DNA from: an uncultured Oscillospiraceae bacterium
GTDB lineage: Bacteria; Bacillota_A; Clostridia; Oscillospirales; Oscillospiraceae
Length of the DNA: 19,207 nt
Reading direction: 5' to 3'
Assembly (NCBI GenBank): GCA_900754605.1
Contig: CAAEDK010000189.1
Span: 1 to 19,207 of the forward strand
Part shown: positions 13,290 to 19,207 of the stretch, in pieces
How positions within the stretch are numbered: the stretch's first letter is position 1
Layout of the letters: each line of letters starts with the position of its first letter
The notes under the pieces: model-generated
The model's input: the letters and a program-made list of their open reading frames with translations, nothing else
Told to the model about the DNA's origin: nothing
Database searches by the model: none
Position numbers and translations under genes: made by a program

Positions 13290-14510
13290 TTAGAAGAGGG
13301 AAGTCAGGCTGTTGATGCCGATGATCAGAGAGATCAGGAACACGGCAGAGCCCAACACATTTTGGACCATGTTGTTTTTGTACTGGCCCATGACGCGGCT
13401 GCGGCTAGTCACATAGACCAGAGTGAACACAATAATGGGGAGGAAAATGCCATTGACGGCCTGGGCAGTCATGATGATCCAAATGGGGTTGAAGCCAGTG
13501 GCGGCCACAACGATACCAGCCACAACGACGGCAATATTTGTCCAGAAGAAGCGCTTATCCTTCTTGCTCATTTCCCAGCCAAACAGACCAGCGAGGACAT
13601 AAGACACACCAAGAGGAGTAATGACTGCGGAGGAAATCCCGGCAGCGATCAGCCCCATAGCCAGGAAGGGAACGGAGAAGCTACCCAAAGTGGGTTCCAG
13701 CTGAACAGCCATATCGATGGCAGAGTTAACACCCATGCCACGCATCACGGTGCCAGCGGTGATCATTACGGAGCCAGTGATGAGGCCTCCGATGATCATA
13801 GAGACAGTAGTATCGAAGCGGGCAAGCGGGATCTGCTTGGGGTCGTGCCAGGTCTTGCGGGAGGAGGTGGCGTGGATGAACATATTGTAGGGGACAACGG
13901 TGGTGCCGATGAGGGAGACACAAGTCATGATAGAGCCTTCGGGAACACTGGGAACCACTCCAGAGAATACTGCTCCCAAATCTGGCTTAACAACGATCAT
14001 GGTTACCACAAAGACAATGGCCATCACGGAGACACAGACAGACAGCAGCTTTTCCAGGGACTTGACAGCGTCACCGATGTTGATGATCACCAGGATGCAG
14101 CAACCCCAAATTGGGGCGATGATGTTGGAGGGAATCCCGGTGATGGCAGAGAGTCCGATGGCAGTTCCGGTGAGGTCGCCGCCCATATAGGCAAACCCGC
14201 CCAGTGTGATTGCAGCTGCAACCAGAGCTATCATCAACCATTTTAGGGGAGGACGGTCAGAGAGGTCTTTTACAAGTTCCTCAGCCAGGCCGTTCTGTGT
14301 TACAATGCCTAACCGGGCAGCCATCTCCTGCATGACAATAACGGCGATAACAGAGAATACTACCGTCCAAAGCAGAGCGTAGCCATAGCCTGCACCCGCC
14401 TTGGTGGCGCTGGTGACAGTGCCCGGACCGATGAAGGAGCCGACCACCAGAATGCCGGGACCCATTGCCTTGAGCTTGTCCTTTAATGTGTAGCGGTCTT
14501 TGATTTCCAT
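13290..14510 (-). CDS. NRAMP-fold (SLC11-like) transporter lacking canonical metal-binding residues
   Basis: A 406-residue membrane protein with about 11 hydrophobic helices. The start at 14510 (MEIKDRYTLKDKLK) is chosen from GGTGGGG 6 nt upstream. NRAMP identity is supported by GPGILVVGSFIGPG, YGYALLW, MQEMAARLGIVTQNGLAEEL and GGDLTGTAIGL. The TM1 metal motif Asp-Pro-Gly-Asn is replaced by G28-P29-G30-T31. The TM6 Met-Pro-His motif is replaced by V206-P207-Y208 (in VVPYNMFIH). Thus the Asp, Asn and Met metal ligands and the His of the proton route are all gone. Mn2+/Fe2+ transport is therefore unlikely. It shares an operator with the nearby ureohydrolase gene, and I recall the Bacillus subtilis NRAMP-like ycsG sitting with a 5-oxoproline operon and an IclR regulator (kipR), so an organic substrate is plausible. 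Substrate is not known. Confidence 0.85.
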   Translation of the reverse strand: MEIKDRYTLKDKLKAMGPGILVVGSFIGPGTVTSATKAGAGYGYALLWTVVFSVIAVIVMQEMAARLGIVTQNGLAEELVKDLSDRPPLKWLMIALVAAAITLGGFAYMGGDLTGTAIGLSAITGIPSNIIAPIWGCCILVIINIGDAVKSLEKLLSVCVSVMAIVFVVTMIVVKPDLGAVFSGVVPSVPEGSIMTCVSLIGTTVVPYNMFIHATSSRKTWHDPKQIPLARFDTTVSMIIGGLITGSVMITAGTVMRGMGVNSAIDMAVQLEPTLGSFSVPFLAMGLIAAGISSAVITPLGVSYVLAGLFGWEMSKKDKRFFWTNIAVVVAGIVVAATGFNPIWIIMTAQAVNGIFLPIIVFTLVYVTSRSRVMGQYKNNMVQNVLGSAVFLISLIIGINSLTSLF

Positions 14511-14585
14511 AGAGATCCCCACCTTAAATTTTGATTGACCGGGCGGCCCCGGCCCTGCTCTGTTCACACTTCTTTCTACTCACAC

Positions 14586-14608
14586 TTGAAACGACATTAT
14601 CGTTTCAA
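14586..14608. promoter_or_regulatory. IclR-type operator upstream of the NRAMP-like gene
   Basis: TTGAAACGA (14586-14594), CATTA, TCGTTTCAA (14600-14608): a perfect 9-bp inverted repeat. Its core AACGACATTATCGTT (14590-14604) matches 16679-16693 at 14 of 15 bases. It begins about 7 nt downstream of the predicted start of the minus-strand promoter, where a bound repressor would block transcription. Confidence 0.75.
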
Positions 14609-14621
14609 AAACTATATTATC

Positions 14622-14650
14622 ATTATAATGTCGAGCGAGCGAGTTGTCAA
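14622..14650 (-). promoter_or_regulatory. Promoter of the NRAMP-like gene
   Basis: On the minus strand a perfect TTGACA (14645-14650), 17 bp, and a perfect TATAAT (14622-14627). Full consensus suggests strong constitutive activity, so that control must come from repression. The leader from about 14615 to 14510 is about 105 nt and contains the operator. Confidence 0.85.
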
Positions 14651-14708
14651 GAAAAAAGAGTGTAAGGCCATCAAATTTGTGGATCTTAACAGGAGAATGG
14701 AAAAACTA

Positions 14709-14737
14709 TTGCCGCAGTGGAGAAAGTATTGTAAAAT
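14709..14737 (+). promoter_or_regulatory. Promoter of the IclR-family gene
   Basis: TTGCCG (14709-14714), 17 bp, TAAAAT (14732-14737). The start would be near 14744. A short hairpin (GACCCG 14749-14754 with CGGGTC 14774-14779) follows in the leader. The 15-bp palindrome is about 100 nt upstream of this promoter. Confidence 0.55.
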
Positions 14738-14804
14738 ACCATACAAAGGACCCGGTATCTGGCTGATGTGCTACGGGTCTTACGGAGATTGAGAGGGATC
14801 CAAA

Positions 14805-15575
14805 ATGCCGGAGAAAGAGGTACGGGTGATTCAGTCTGTCCAGCGGGCGATCGACATCATCAACTGTTTCAATGAGCACGAGTTAAAGCTTACGCTGCCG
14901 CAGATCAGCGCTAAGCTAGAGTTGAACATCAACACAGTCAGGGGACTTGTGAATACACTGGTAGCCAATGGTTATTTGGAGCATGTGGCGGATGGGAACT
15001 GCTATATGCTGGGTCTGGCTTTTCTACCGAAGGCGGACTTGGCTGGGTCCAATGATATTGACCGTCTGCGTAGTCGGGTTCGTCCAAAATTGGAACTGAT
15101 TGCCGATCGCTTCCAGGTATCGGCCCGGATGCAGATCATCAGTAACGATAATATTTTTGCGGTGGAGGTGGTCAACCCCATCGATTCCCACTACATTTTT
15201 CTGACTCGGCTCAATGCGGTGTTTACTCTGAATGCCACCGCTTCTGGTAAGCTGGTGCTCTATTACATGGATCAGCCCAGGCGAGAGGCATTCTACCGCA
15301 CTTTCACCCCGAACAAGTATACCCGTCACACTATGACTACTAGAGAGGAACTGGAGGCAGACCTGGAGCAGATCCGTTTGCGGGGCTACTCAACAGAGTT
15401 TGACGAGTTTGGGGTGGGGATCAGTTGCATTGCGGTGCCTATCCTGCGAGGTAACGACAGCCTTTATGGAACCGTGAGCATTGTGGCTTCTTCTTCCGTG
15501 GTGCAGGAGGTAGCACAGCAGGTCCTTCCTCCTATGCGGGAGTTTGCCGCATTTGTCCGGGAGGAACTGTTGTGA
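14805..15575 (+). CDS. IclR-family transcriptional regulator
   Basis: A 256-residue regulator with a typical two-domain IclR layout. The N-terminal winged helix spans about residues 5-68 (VIQSVQRAIDIINCFNE, LTLPQISAKLELNINTVRGLVNTLVANGYLE). The C-terminal GAF-like effector domain spans about 85-256 (LNATASGKLVLYYM, TTREELEADLEQIRLRGYSTEFDEFGVGISCIAVPIL). AGAGGGA lies 7 nt before the ATG. IclR proteins usually bind short palindromes as dimer pairs and respond to a small carboxylate or catabolite. The gene sits between two minus-strand genes that share a palindrome, so it is the best candidate to bind it. It could be repressor or activator; operator positions downstream of the starts favour repressor. 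Confidence 0.93.
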   Translation: MPEKEVRVIQSVQRAIDIINCFNEHELKLTLPQISAKLELNINTVRGLVNTLVANGYLEHVADGNCYMLGLAFLPKADLAGSNDIDRLRSRVRPKLELIADRFQVSARMQIISNDNIFAVEVVNPIDSHYIFLTRLNAVFTLNATASGKLVLYYMDQPRREAFYRTFTPNKYTRHTMTTREELEADLEQIRLRGYSTEFDEFGVGISCIAVPILRGNDSLYGTVSIVASSSVVQEVAQQVLPPMREFAAFVREELL

Positions 15576-15599
15576 CCAAATGGCTTTGGACAGTGTAAG

Positions 15600-15647
15600 C
15601 GTATTAAAAATGGGACCGCCCAATTGGGCGGTCCCATTTTTAATACG
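15600..15647. terminator. Bidirectional terminator between IclR and ureohydrolase genes
   Basis: A perfect 48-nt palindrome, 24 bases per arm, centred between 15623 and 15624 (GGGACCGCCCAA core), with a run of five A/T at each side. It gives a strong G+C stem followed by a T run on both strands and serves both convergent genes. Confidence 0.93.
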
Positions 15648-15669
15648 ACGAGAGGGAAGAAAATGTGGT

Positions 15670-16659
15670 TTACTTATTTGCAAAGCGGTGCTGTGCCACT
15701 CCATTCATAAAGTAGAGGGCCATCCAGCAGGCCGTGTGGGCGGACTGGTGGGCGCCGCAGGTTTCCGGATAGATTTCAACAAAGTCGAAGGCACCTGCTC
15801 CAGCCTTGCCGGCCTCGTGGAGCATCATAGCTACCTCAAAGGAAGTGGGACCGCAGGGATCGAAGGGGCCCTGGGGGTTGGCGGCAGCATCCAGCACATC
15901 GGAGCAGACGGTGACGTAGATCACGTCGGTATCCTTGCTGACGATGTCAATGGCTTTCTGAATGGAGGCCTGCCAGCCATTGAGCTTGATTTCCCGGGCG
16001 GTGATTACAGTAGCACCAGCTTTCTGGGCCTCAATGCGCTCCTGATGGTGGTTGCGGGGGCCGCGGATACCGATGTGGACGATCTTGGTGGAGTCAAAGT
16101 TCTCGTCCCCATACAGACGGTTGAAGGGAGAGCAGCGGGAGTACAGGTCATCGCCGAAGGCAGGCATGGTGTCAAGGTGAGCATCAAAGTGCAGCACACC
16201 CACGCGCTTCTTGTGGCGGGCGCACAGCTCACTAATCAGAGGATAGGAGATAGAGTGGTCGCCACCGAAGGTGATGGGCACACAGCCGGCGTCCAGGATC
16301 TCGCCAATCCCTTTGCGCATAGAGGCAAAGCTGTACTCATAGCTGCCGTTCTGGATGGGGATATCACCATAATCGCAGCAGCTCATATAGTCGAAGGTAT
16401 CAAAGTCATAGTCGGGGAGATAGCCCACATAGCGTGTGGAGACGGAGCGGATGGTCTTGGGAGCCACCACACAGGAGGAGAATCCTCCGTAGGTGCAGCC
16501 GCCCTCAAAGGGCACACCCATGACCGCAAAGTCGTACTGCTTCAGTTCCTCCACGGTTTTGGCGGTGGGCATCCCCATAAAGGAGGGAACACCACTGTAA
16601 ATTTCATTTGGGACGACACCGGGCTGATAGATGGTAGGTACCGTTTTCAAATCGAACAC
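15670..16659 (-). CDS. Ureohydrolase (agmatinase/arginase superfamily), substrate unassigned
   Basis: A 329-residue Mn-dependent-type hydrolase of guanidino or formimino compounds. Family motifs are FEGGCTYGGFSSCVVAPKTIR, CDYGDIP, TFGGDHSISYPL (His ligand), LHFDAHLDTM (Asp-x-His-x-Asp ligands) and the late glutamate in FDFVEIYPE. The last ligand motif, usually S-[FIV]-D-x-D, reads T-V-C-S-D (VTVCSDVLDAAANP), so the first, bridging Asp is Cys. Possible substrates are agmatine, 4-guanidinobutyrate, guanidine, or formiminoglutamate, which would yield glutamate. GTG at 16659 is only 1 nt from GGGG (16661-16664). A TTG at 16650, three codons in, has 8-10 nt spacing and may be the true start (326 residues). 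Promoter and palindrome lie upstream. Confidence 0.88.
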   Translation of the reverse strand: MFDLKTVPTIYQPGVVPNEIYSGVPSFMGMPTAKTVEELKQYDFAVMGVPFEGGCTYGGFSSCVVAPKTIRSVSTRYVGYLPDYDFDTFDYMSCCDYGDIPIQNGSYEYSFASMRKGIGEILDAGCVPITFGGDHSISYPLISELCARHKKRVGVLHFDAHLDTMPAFGDDLYSRCSPFNRLYGDENFDSTKIVHIGIRGPRNHHQERIEAQKAGATVITAREIKLNGWQASIQKAIDIVSKDTDVIYVTVCSDVLDAAANPQGPFDPCGPTSFEVAMMLHEAGKAGAGAFDFVEIYPETCGAHQSAHTACWMALYFMNGVAQHRFANK

Positions 16660-16678
16660 ACCCCTTTATCTTATAGTT

Positions 16679-16693
16679 AACGATATTATCGTT
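16679..16693. promoter_or_regulatory. IclR-type operator upstream of the ureohydrolase gene
   Basis: AACGATATTATCGTT is a perfect palindrome (6-bp arms, ATT centre) and differs from the core at 14590-14604 at one base. It begins about 17 nt downstream of the predicted ureohydrolase transcription start. A further half-like element, CACGATAATT, is at 16699-16708. Confidence 0.75.
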
Positions 16694-16716
16694 TTAATCA
16701 CGATAATTACACGCAT

Positions 16717-16745
16717 ATTATGGCACGAAGGAATCGTGATGTCAA
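16717..16745 (-). promoter_or_regulatory. Promoter of the ureohydrolase gene
   Basis: On the minus strand a perfect TTGACA (16740-16745), 17 bp, CATAAT (16717-16722). It begins about 20 nt after the stop of the upstream minus-strand gene, with no terminator seen between, so some read-through from that gene is possible. Confidence 0.75.
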
Positions 16746-16764
16746 GTGTTTTATCCCAGCCTGC

Positions 16765-17664
16765 TCAGCGGTCTGCCGCAGTTAGTGCCTGGATCGCATC
16801 TGGGGTGTTCCCAGTACTAATCAGGAAAATCGTGTAGTTGGTGTGGCTGGAGACCTCCACATAGTCGGAGGCCACAACATTGGCGGGGGGAGTAGTACCC
16901 AAAAAGGCAGAGTCCAGGGTCTCGATGTCCGCATAGAAGGGGATGGGAGAGAGGTTAGTTTCAGCAAAGAAAAATTCGTAGGTACCCGGACGGATACGTT
17001 TATAAGTTGTGGTCTCCTTAAACCGGAGATCGGCATAGATTACACGGCCATCTGCCAGAAGCACATCCAGGGGATGGCTGTGATAAGCCAGATTGCTGAT
17101 CCGAAGATTGGAATAACGGCCGTTGGGAGGGCAGCATCGGTCTGAGATTTGAATCAGATCCAGCCCGCCGGCCCGAAGGATGACGGCCAGGGTGGACACA
17201 CTGCCAGCGTCAAAGGGAATGCTTTTTTGCAGATAAATATAGCCGTCCCGACCGGACACCGATACAGTATGATACCCGGCACGTAAACGGCGATAGGAGG
17301 AGAGACTGCTGCTTCCCAGGAAGCGGACGGCTCGGATTCCGTCAATGAGGATCTGGAAGGCAGGATAGCCATAGGTAGCGTTGAGAAAGCGAGTTTGGGC
17401 TGCAGCAGGCCAGATTGGGATGGAGGGGATCCCGCTTATTTGGCCGCCTGGGTAGACAGGTCCTCCCTCACCTGGGTTTGGGAGTGGGATTACAGGGACG
17501 CCGCCGCCGGAATCCACAGGCCCTCCCTCACCTGGATTGGGGAGTGGGATCACGGGGATACCACCGGAGTCCACAGGTCCTCCCTCGCCTGGGTTGGGGA
17601 GGGGGATAACTGGAACACCGTCACCAGAAGATTTGCTGGAGTTGAGTTGAGAGAAATGATACAT
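16765..17664 (-). CDS. DUF4397-type protein with N-terminal proline-rich repeats
   Basis: A 299-residue protein of unknown function. Residues 1-15 are polar. Residues 16-74 hold three near-identical units of 19-20 residues with the core VPVIPLPNPGEGGPV, separated by DSGG or YPGG. The rest (about 87-299) is two beta-rich DUF4397-like halves: RFLNATYGYPAFQILIDGIRAVRFL with AGYHTVSV, then LRISNLAYHSHPLDVLLADGRVIY with RPGTYEFFF. No signal peptide or membrane anchor is visible, although many DUF4397 proteins are exported. The ATG has no adjacent Shine-Dalgarno; the only strong one, AAAGGAGG (17703-17710), is about 38 nt upstream with no in-frame start after it. Start or frame there is therefore uncertain. 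Confidence 0.7.
   Translation of the reverse strand: MYHFSQLNSSKSSGDGVPVIPLPNPGEGGPVDSGGIPVIPLPNPGEGGPVDSGGGVPVIPLPNPGEGGPVYPGGQISGIPSIPIWPAAAQTRFLNATYGYPAFQILIDGIRAVRFLGSSSLSSYRRLRAGYHTVSVSGRDGYIYLQKSIPFDAGSVSTLAVILRAGGLDLIQISDRCCPPNGRYSNLRISNLAYHSHPLDVLLADGRVIYADLRFKETTTYKRIRPGTYEFFFAETNLSPIPFYADIETLDSAFLGTTPPANVVASDYVEVSSHTNYTIFLISTGNTPDAIQALTAADR
17465..17620 (-). repeat. Three tandem repeats encoding proline-rich units
   Basis: Three consecutive units of about 57-63 nt with the recurring minus-strand sense CCCAACCCAGGCGAGGGAGG-like core. The copies differ at scattered third positions and at one codon insertion, so they are diverged rather than newly duplicated. Unit number may vary between strains. 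Confidence 0.75.
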
Positions 17665-17770
17665 GATATGGATCGGACCCGCTGAAAGATGGCAGGTCCA
17701 GCCTCCTTTCTATTCGATGTTCCATCCTATTCCTGGTTCAGGAACCTGGTGAGAAGAAAGGGACGGGATA

Positions 17771-17803
17771 AAAAACAGCCCTCCGAGTGACTCGGAGGGC
17801 TGT
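17771..17803 (-). terminator. Rho-independent terminator of the AIM24-family gene
   Basis: ACAGCCCTCCGAG (17775-17787) pairs perfectly with CTCGGAGGGCTGT (17791-17803) around TGA, followed on the minus strand by TTTTT. It is 17 nt past the stop. Confidence 0.92.
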
Positions 17804-17819
17804 AAAATTCATTTTCAGG

Positions 17820-18590
17820 TTAGACCACGCCGTCCAGGACGGGGGCCAGCAGGACACGGCCTGTGCCGCGATATACATTGACCAGGCCCTCGCCGGAGGC
17901 AGCGGAGCCGACCAGGGACTTGCCGGAGCGCTCTACTGTAAAATTCAGACTTCCGCTCCAGGCGATGGCCATGTTGCCATCCACCTTCAGCACGTCATCC
18001 TGAAGGGTGATCTCCACCAACTCCTCTTTGGGGCAGAAGGATTCCAGGCAGACTACGCCGCTGCCCACGATCCCCAGGTTAAACAGGCCTTCATTTCCGG
18101 CCACTGCTGAGGAGAAGTTGGACCGCATAACCGCCTTATGTTTTAGCTTGGAGTCACATGCCAGGAACAGGCCGTCATCAAGAACAATAGAGCCATTCCA
18201 GTCGGCCAGATCCAGCAGGAGGATATGCTTGTAGGTAGGTTCCAGGACTAGTGTGCCATCCCCTGTATACTCCGGTTTGATGGCGCTTTCACCAGTGACA
18301 CTGCCACGGAGGGCCTTGCCAAACAGGTCGCCGACGCCCTTGACACCGGTTGTGGCGTTGACATTGCCCACTGTCCACTGCATGGCTCCGGCCTGGAGGG
18401 TGATGTTTGCCTTACTCAGGTCGCAGATGACTTGGCGTTTGCGCACGTTCATAGCGTTGCAATAATAGGCCAGTTGAGCGTTGCCGGGCATGACACTAAG
18501 GTCCTTTTGATACTCTATCACGGTGAAGGGACCCAGAGAGTCGAGGAGTCTGATGTCGTCATTGTTGGTAAAGTTATTGATCTGATACAT
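17820..18590 (-). CDS. AIM24-family protein (DUF124)
   Basis: A 256-residue all-beta protein of the AIM24/DUF124 family. Evidence is the pattern of short beta strands with the family-like segments LAYYCNAMNVRKRQVIC, ITLQAGAMQWTVGNVNATTGVKG, GDGTLVLEPTYKHILLLDL and GLFNLGIVGSGVVCLES. An ATG at 18599 touches the AAAGGA and cannot be used from it. The ATG three codons on, at 18590, is about 8 nt from AAAGGA, so MYQINNFTNNDD is taken as the start. Bacterial members are of unknown biochemical role and mostly cytoplasmic; no signal peptide is seen. It has its own promoter and terminator, upstream of the DUF4397-type gene on the same strand. Confidence 0.85.
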   Translation of the reverse strand: MYQINNFTNNDDIRLLDSLGPFTVIEYQKDLSVMPGNAQLAYYCNAMNVRKRQVICDLSKANITLQAGAMQWTVGNVNATTGVKGVGDLFGKALRGSVTGESAIKPEYTGDGTLVLEPTYKHILLLDLADWNGSIVLDDGLFLACDSKLKHKAVMRSNFSSAVAGNEGLFNLGIVGSGVVCLESFCPKEELVEITLQDDVLKVDGNMAIAWSGSLNFTVERSGKSLVGSAASGEGLVNVYRGTGRVLLAPVLDGVV

Positions 18591-18644
18591 GGCATTCATC
18601 CTTTCTTCTGCGGCTACTGGAGTGAAACCGGGTAATCTTGTCTG

Positions 18645-18672
18645 ATTATAGCATATACTCCTAAAAATGCAA
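18645..18672 (-). promoter_or_regulatory. Promoter of the AIM24-family gene
   Basis: On the minus strand TTGCAT (18667-18672), 16 bp, and a perfect TATAAT (18645-18650) preceded by TGC (extended -10). The elements are the same as those of the AraC gene promoter. The start would be near 18638. Confidence 0.65.
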
Positions 18673-18721
18673 AGACTTCACAGTTTGAACCAGTGTCAGA
18701 CCGGACTTTTTCAGGTTTCAG

Positions 18722-18750
18722 TTGTCAAATCTCCGTTTGCGTGGTACAAT
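18722..18750 (+). promoter_or_regulatory. Promoter of the Asp23/Gls24-family gene
   Basis: TTGTCA (18722-18727), 17 bp, TACAAT (18745-18750). The start would be near 18757, about 48 nt before the GTG. It is divergent from the AIM24-family promoter, 50 nt away. Confidence 0.7.
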
Positions 18751-18804
18751 AACAAAAAATACCCGAGAAGGAACTGTAACGTATTGTAAGGAGCGTGACC
18801 ATCC

Positions 18805-19185
18805 GTGAGTGAGAACAAGGAGTATGTCTCCCGCTCTGACGAGCTGGGCAATATCCATATTTCTGAAGAGGTGCTGGCTGGTATTGCTGCCGCCGCCACC
18901 CTGGAGGTAGAGGGGGTCAGCGGCCTGGCCGCCAACCTAGGCAGCGACATTGCTGAGCTGTTGGGCAAAAAGACGCTGGCTAAGGGCGTCCACATCCAGA
19001 TGACGGACGAGACGGTGACTGCCGAGTTGTCTATCCTGGTGGCCTATGGCCACACCATCCCTGAGGTGGGCAAGGCAGTACAGGACGCGGTGAAAAATGC
19101 CGTGGAGTCTATGACTGGTCTGGAAATCGCCGCCGTAAACGTCAACGTGGGTGGGATCACCTTCCCCGCCGAAGCTAAGGCCTGA
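18805..19185 (+). CDS. Asp23/Gls24-family envelope stress protein
   Basis: A 126-residue Asp23/Gls24 (DUF322) protein, normal length. The family pattern is clear: NIHISEEVLAGIAAAATLEVEGVSGLA, a variable middle, then VTAELSILVAYGHTIPEVGKAVQDAVKNAVESMTGLEIAAVNVNVGGI. The start is GTG at 18805, giving MSENKEYVSR; AAGGAG (18788-18793) is 11 nt upstream, a slightly long spacing. In Bacillota such genes often stand next to nusB and related housekeeping genes, and members associate with the membrane through partners. The window ends 22 nt after the stop, so downstream genes cannot be seen. Confidence 0.93.
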   Translation: MSENKEYVSRSDELGNIHISEEVLAGIAAAATLEVEGVSGLAANLGSDIAELLGKKTLAKGVHIQMTDETVTAELSILVAYGHTIPEVGKAVQDAVKNAVESMTGLEIAAVNVNVGGITFPAEAKA

Positions 19186-19207
19186 TTGGAAACTAGAAAC
19201 AGAGCCG

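Noticed and set aside
13290..14510. Naming the NRAMP-like gene mntH
   Set aside because: All residues that define Mn2+/Fe2+ binding in MntH are substituted, so the symbol would imply an unsupported function.
14535..14792. 85-codon frame between the NRAMP-like and IclR genes
   Set aside because: It crosses the operator and both promoters, has no ribosome binding site, and its translation has no family features.
15544..16680. 378-codon plus-strand frame opposite the ureohydrolase gene
   Set aside because: The minus-strand frame carries the complete ureohydrolase motifs, and this frame runs through the terminator and operator.
17450..17620. Tandem repeats as a CRISPR array or phage attachment site
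   Set aside because: Units are contiguous, in frame, and encode the proline-rich peptide repeat. There are no spacers, integrase or tRNA nearby.
1..19207. tRNA or rRNA genes, insertion sequences, integrases, defence systems or riboswitches
   Set aside because: None recognised. No transposase-like frames, terminal repeats with target duplications, cloverleaf sequences or known riboswitch cores were seen by eye; a covariance-model scan was not possible.

Overview
The window reads as an anaerobic, amino-acid-fermenting Bacillota genome of moderately high G+C. It most resembles the Oscillospiraceae/Flavonifractor-Intestinimonas-Lawsonibacter type; this is an inference from gene content and protein similarity recalled from memory, not from a search. 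The core is a complete set of structural genes for the part of the 2-hydroxyglutarate pathway that turns (R)-2-hydroxyglutarate into crotonyl-CoA. The encoded proteins are very close to the Acidaminococcus fermentans enzymes.

Layout. 1-1008 (+): the tail of an unrecognised or DUF4261-like protein, a 46-residue two-helix membrane protein directly abutting it, and a low-molecular-weight protein tyrosine phosphatase. 1143-1985 (-): an AraC-family regulator, divergent from the pathway operon, with a 12-bp-arm inverted repeat between the two. 2238-12099 (+): gctA, gctB (glutaconate CoA-transferase), gcdA (glutaconyl-CoA decarboxylase alpha), hgdC, hgdA, hgdB (2-hydroxyglutaryl-CoA dehydratase activator and two subunits), then a biotin carrier gcdC, a delta-subunit/biotin-carrier fusion, and the Na+-pump subunit gcdB, closed by a strong terminator. 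An internal promoter precedes gcdC. 12203-13120 (-): glutaminase glsA. 13290-14510 (-): an NRAMP-fold transporter lacking the metal-site residues. 14805-15575 (+): an IclR-family regulator. 15670-16659 (-): a ureohydrolase (agmatinase/arginase superfamily). 16765-18590 (-): a DUF4397-type protein with proline-rich repeats and an AIM24-family protein. 18805-19185 (+): an Asp23/Gls24-family protein.

How it works together. Glutaminase supplies glutamate. Glutamate dehydrogenase and 2-hydroxyglutarate dehydrogenase are needed to make 2-hydroxyglutarate but are not in the window. GctAB makes the CoA ester, HgdC/A/B dehydrates it to glutaconyl-CoA, and the Gcd complex decarboxylates this to crotonyl-CoA while exporting Na+. 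The pathway operon uses almost exclusively CTG, AAG, GAG and GGC-type codons, unlike the flanking genes, which suggests very high expression.

A second, smaller regulatory unit is visible. The NRAMP-like gene and the ureohydrolase gene each carry a consensus-like sigma-A promoter followed just downstream by nearly the same 15-bp palindrome (14 of 15 bases identical). The IclR gene sits between them. This predicts one regulon in which the NRAMP-fold protein imports an organic (perhaps guanidino or amino-acid-like) compound that the ureohydrolase cleaves.

The most unusual items are the delta-gamma fusion with a duplicated biotinyl domain, the Ala/Lys-rich insertion in GctA, the NRAMP protein without its metal ligands, the ureohydrolase with Cys at a metal-ligand Asp position, and the shared IclR-type operators.
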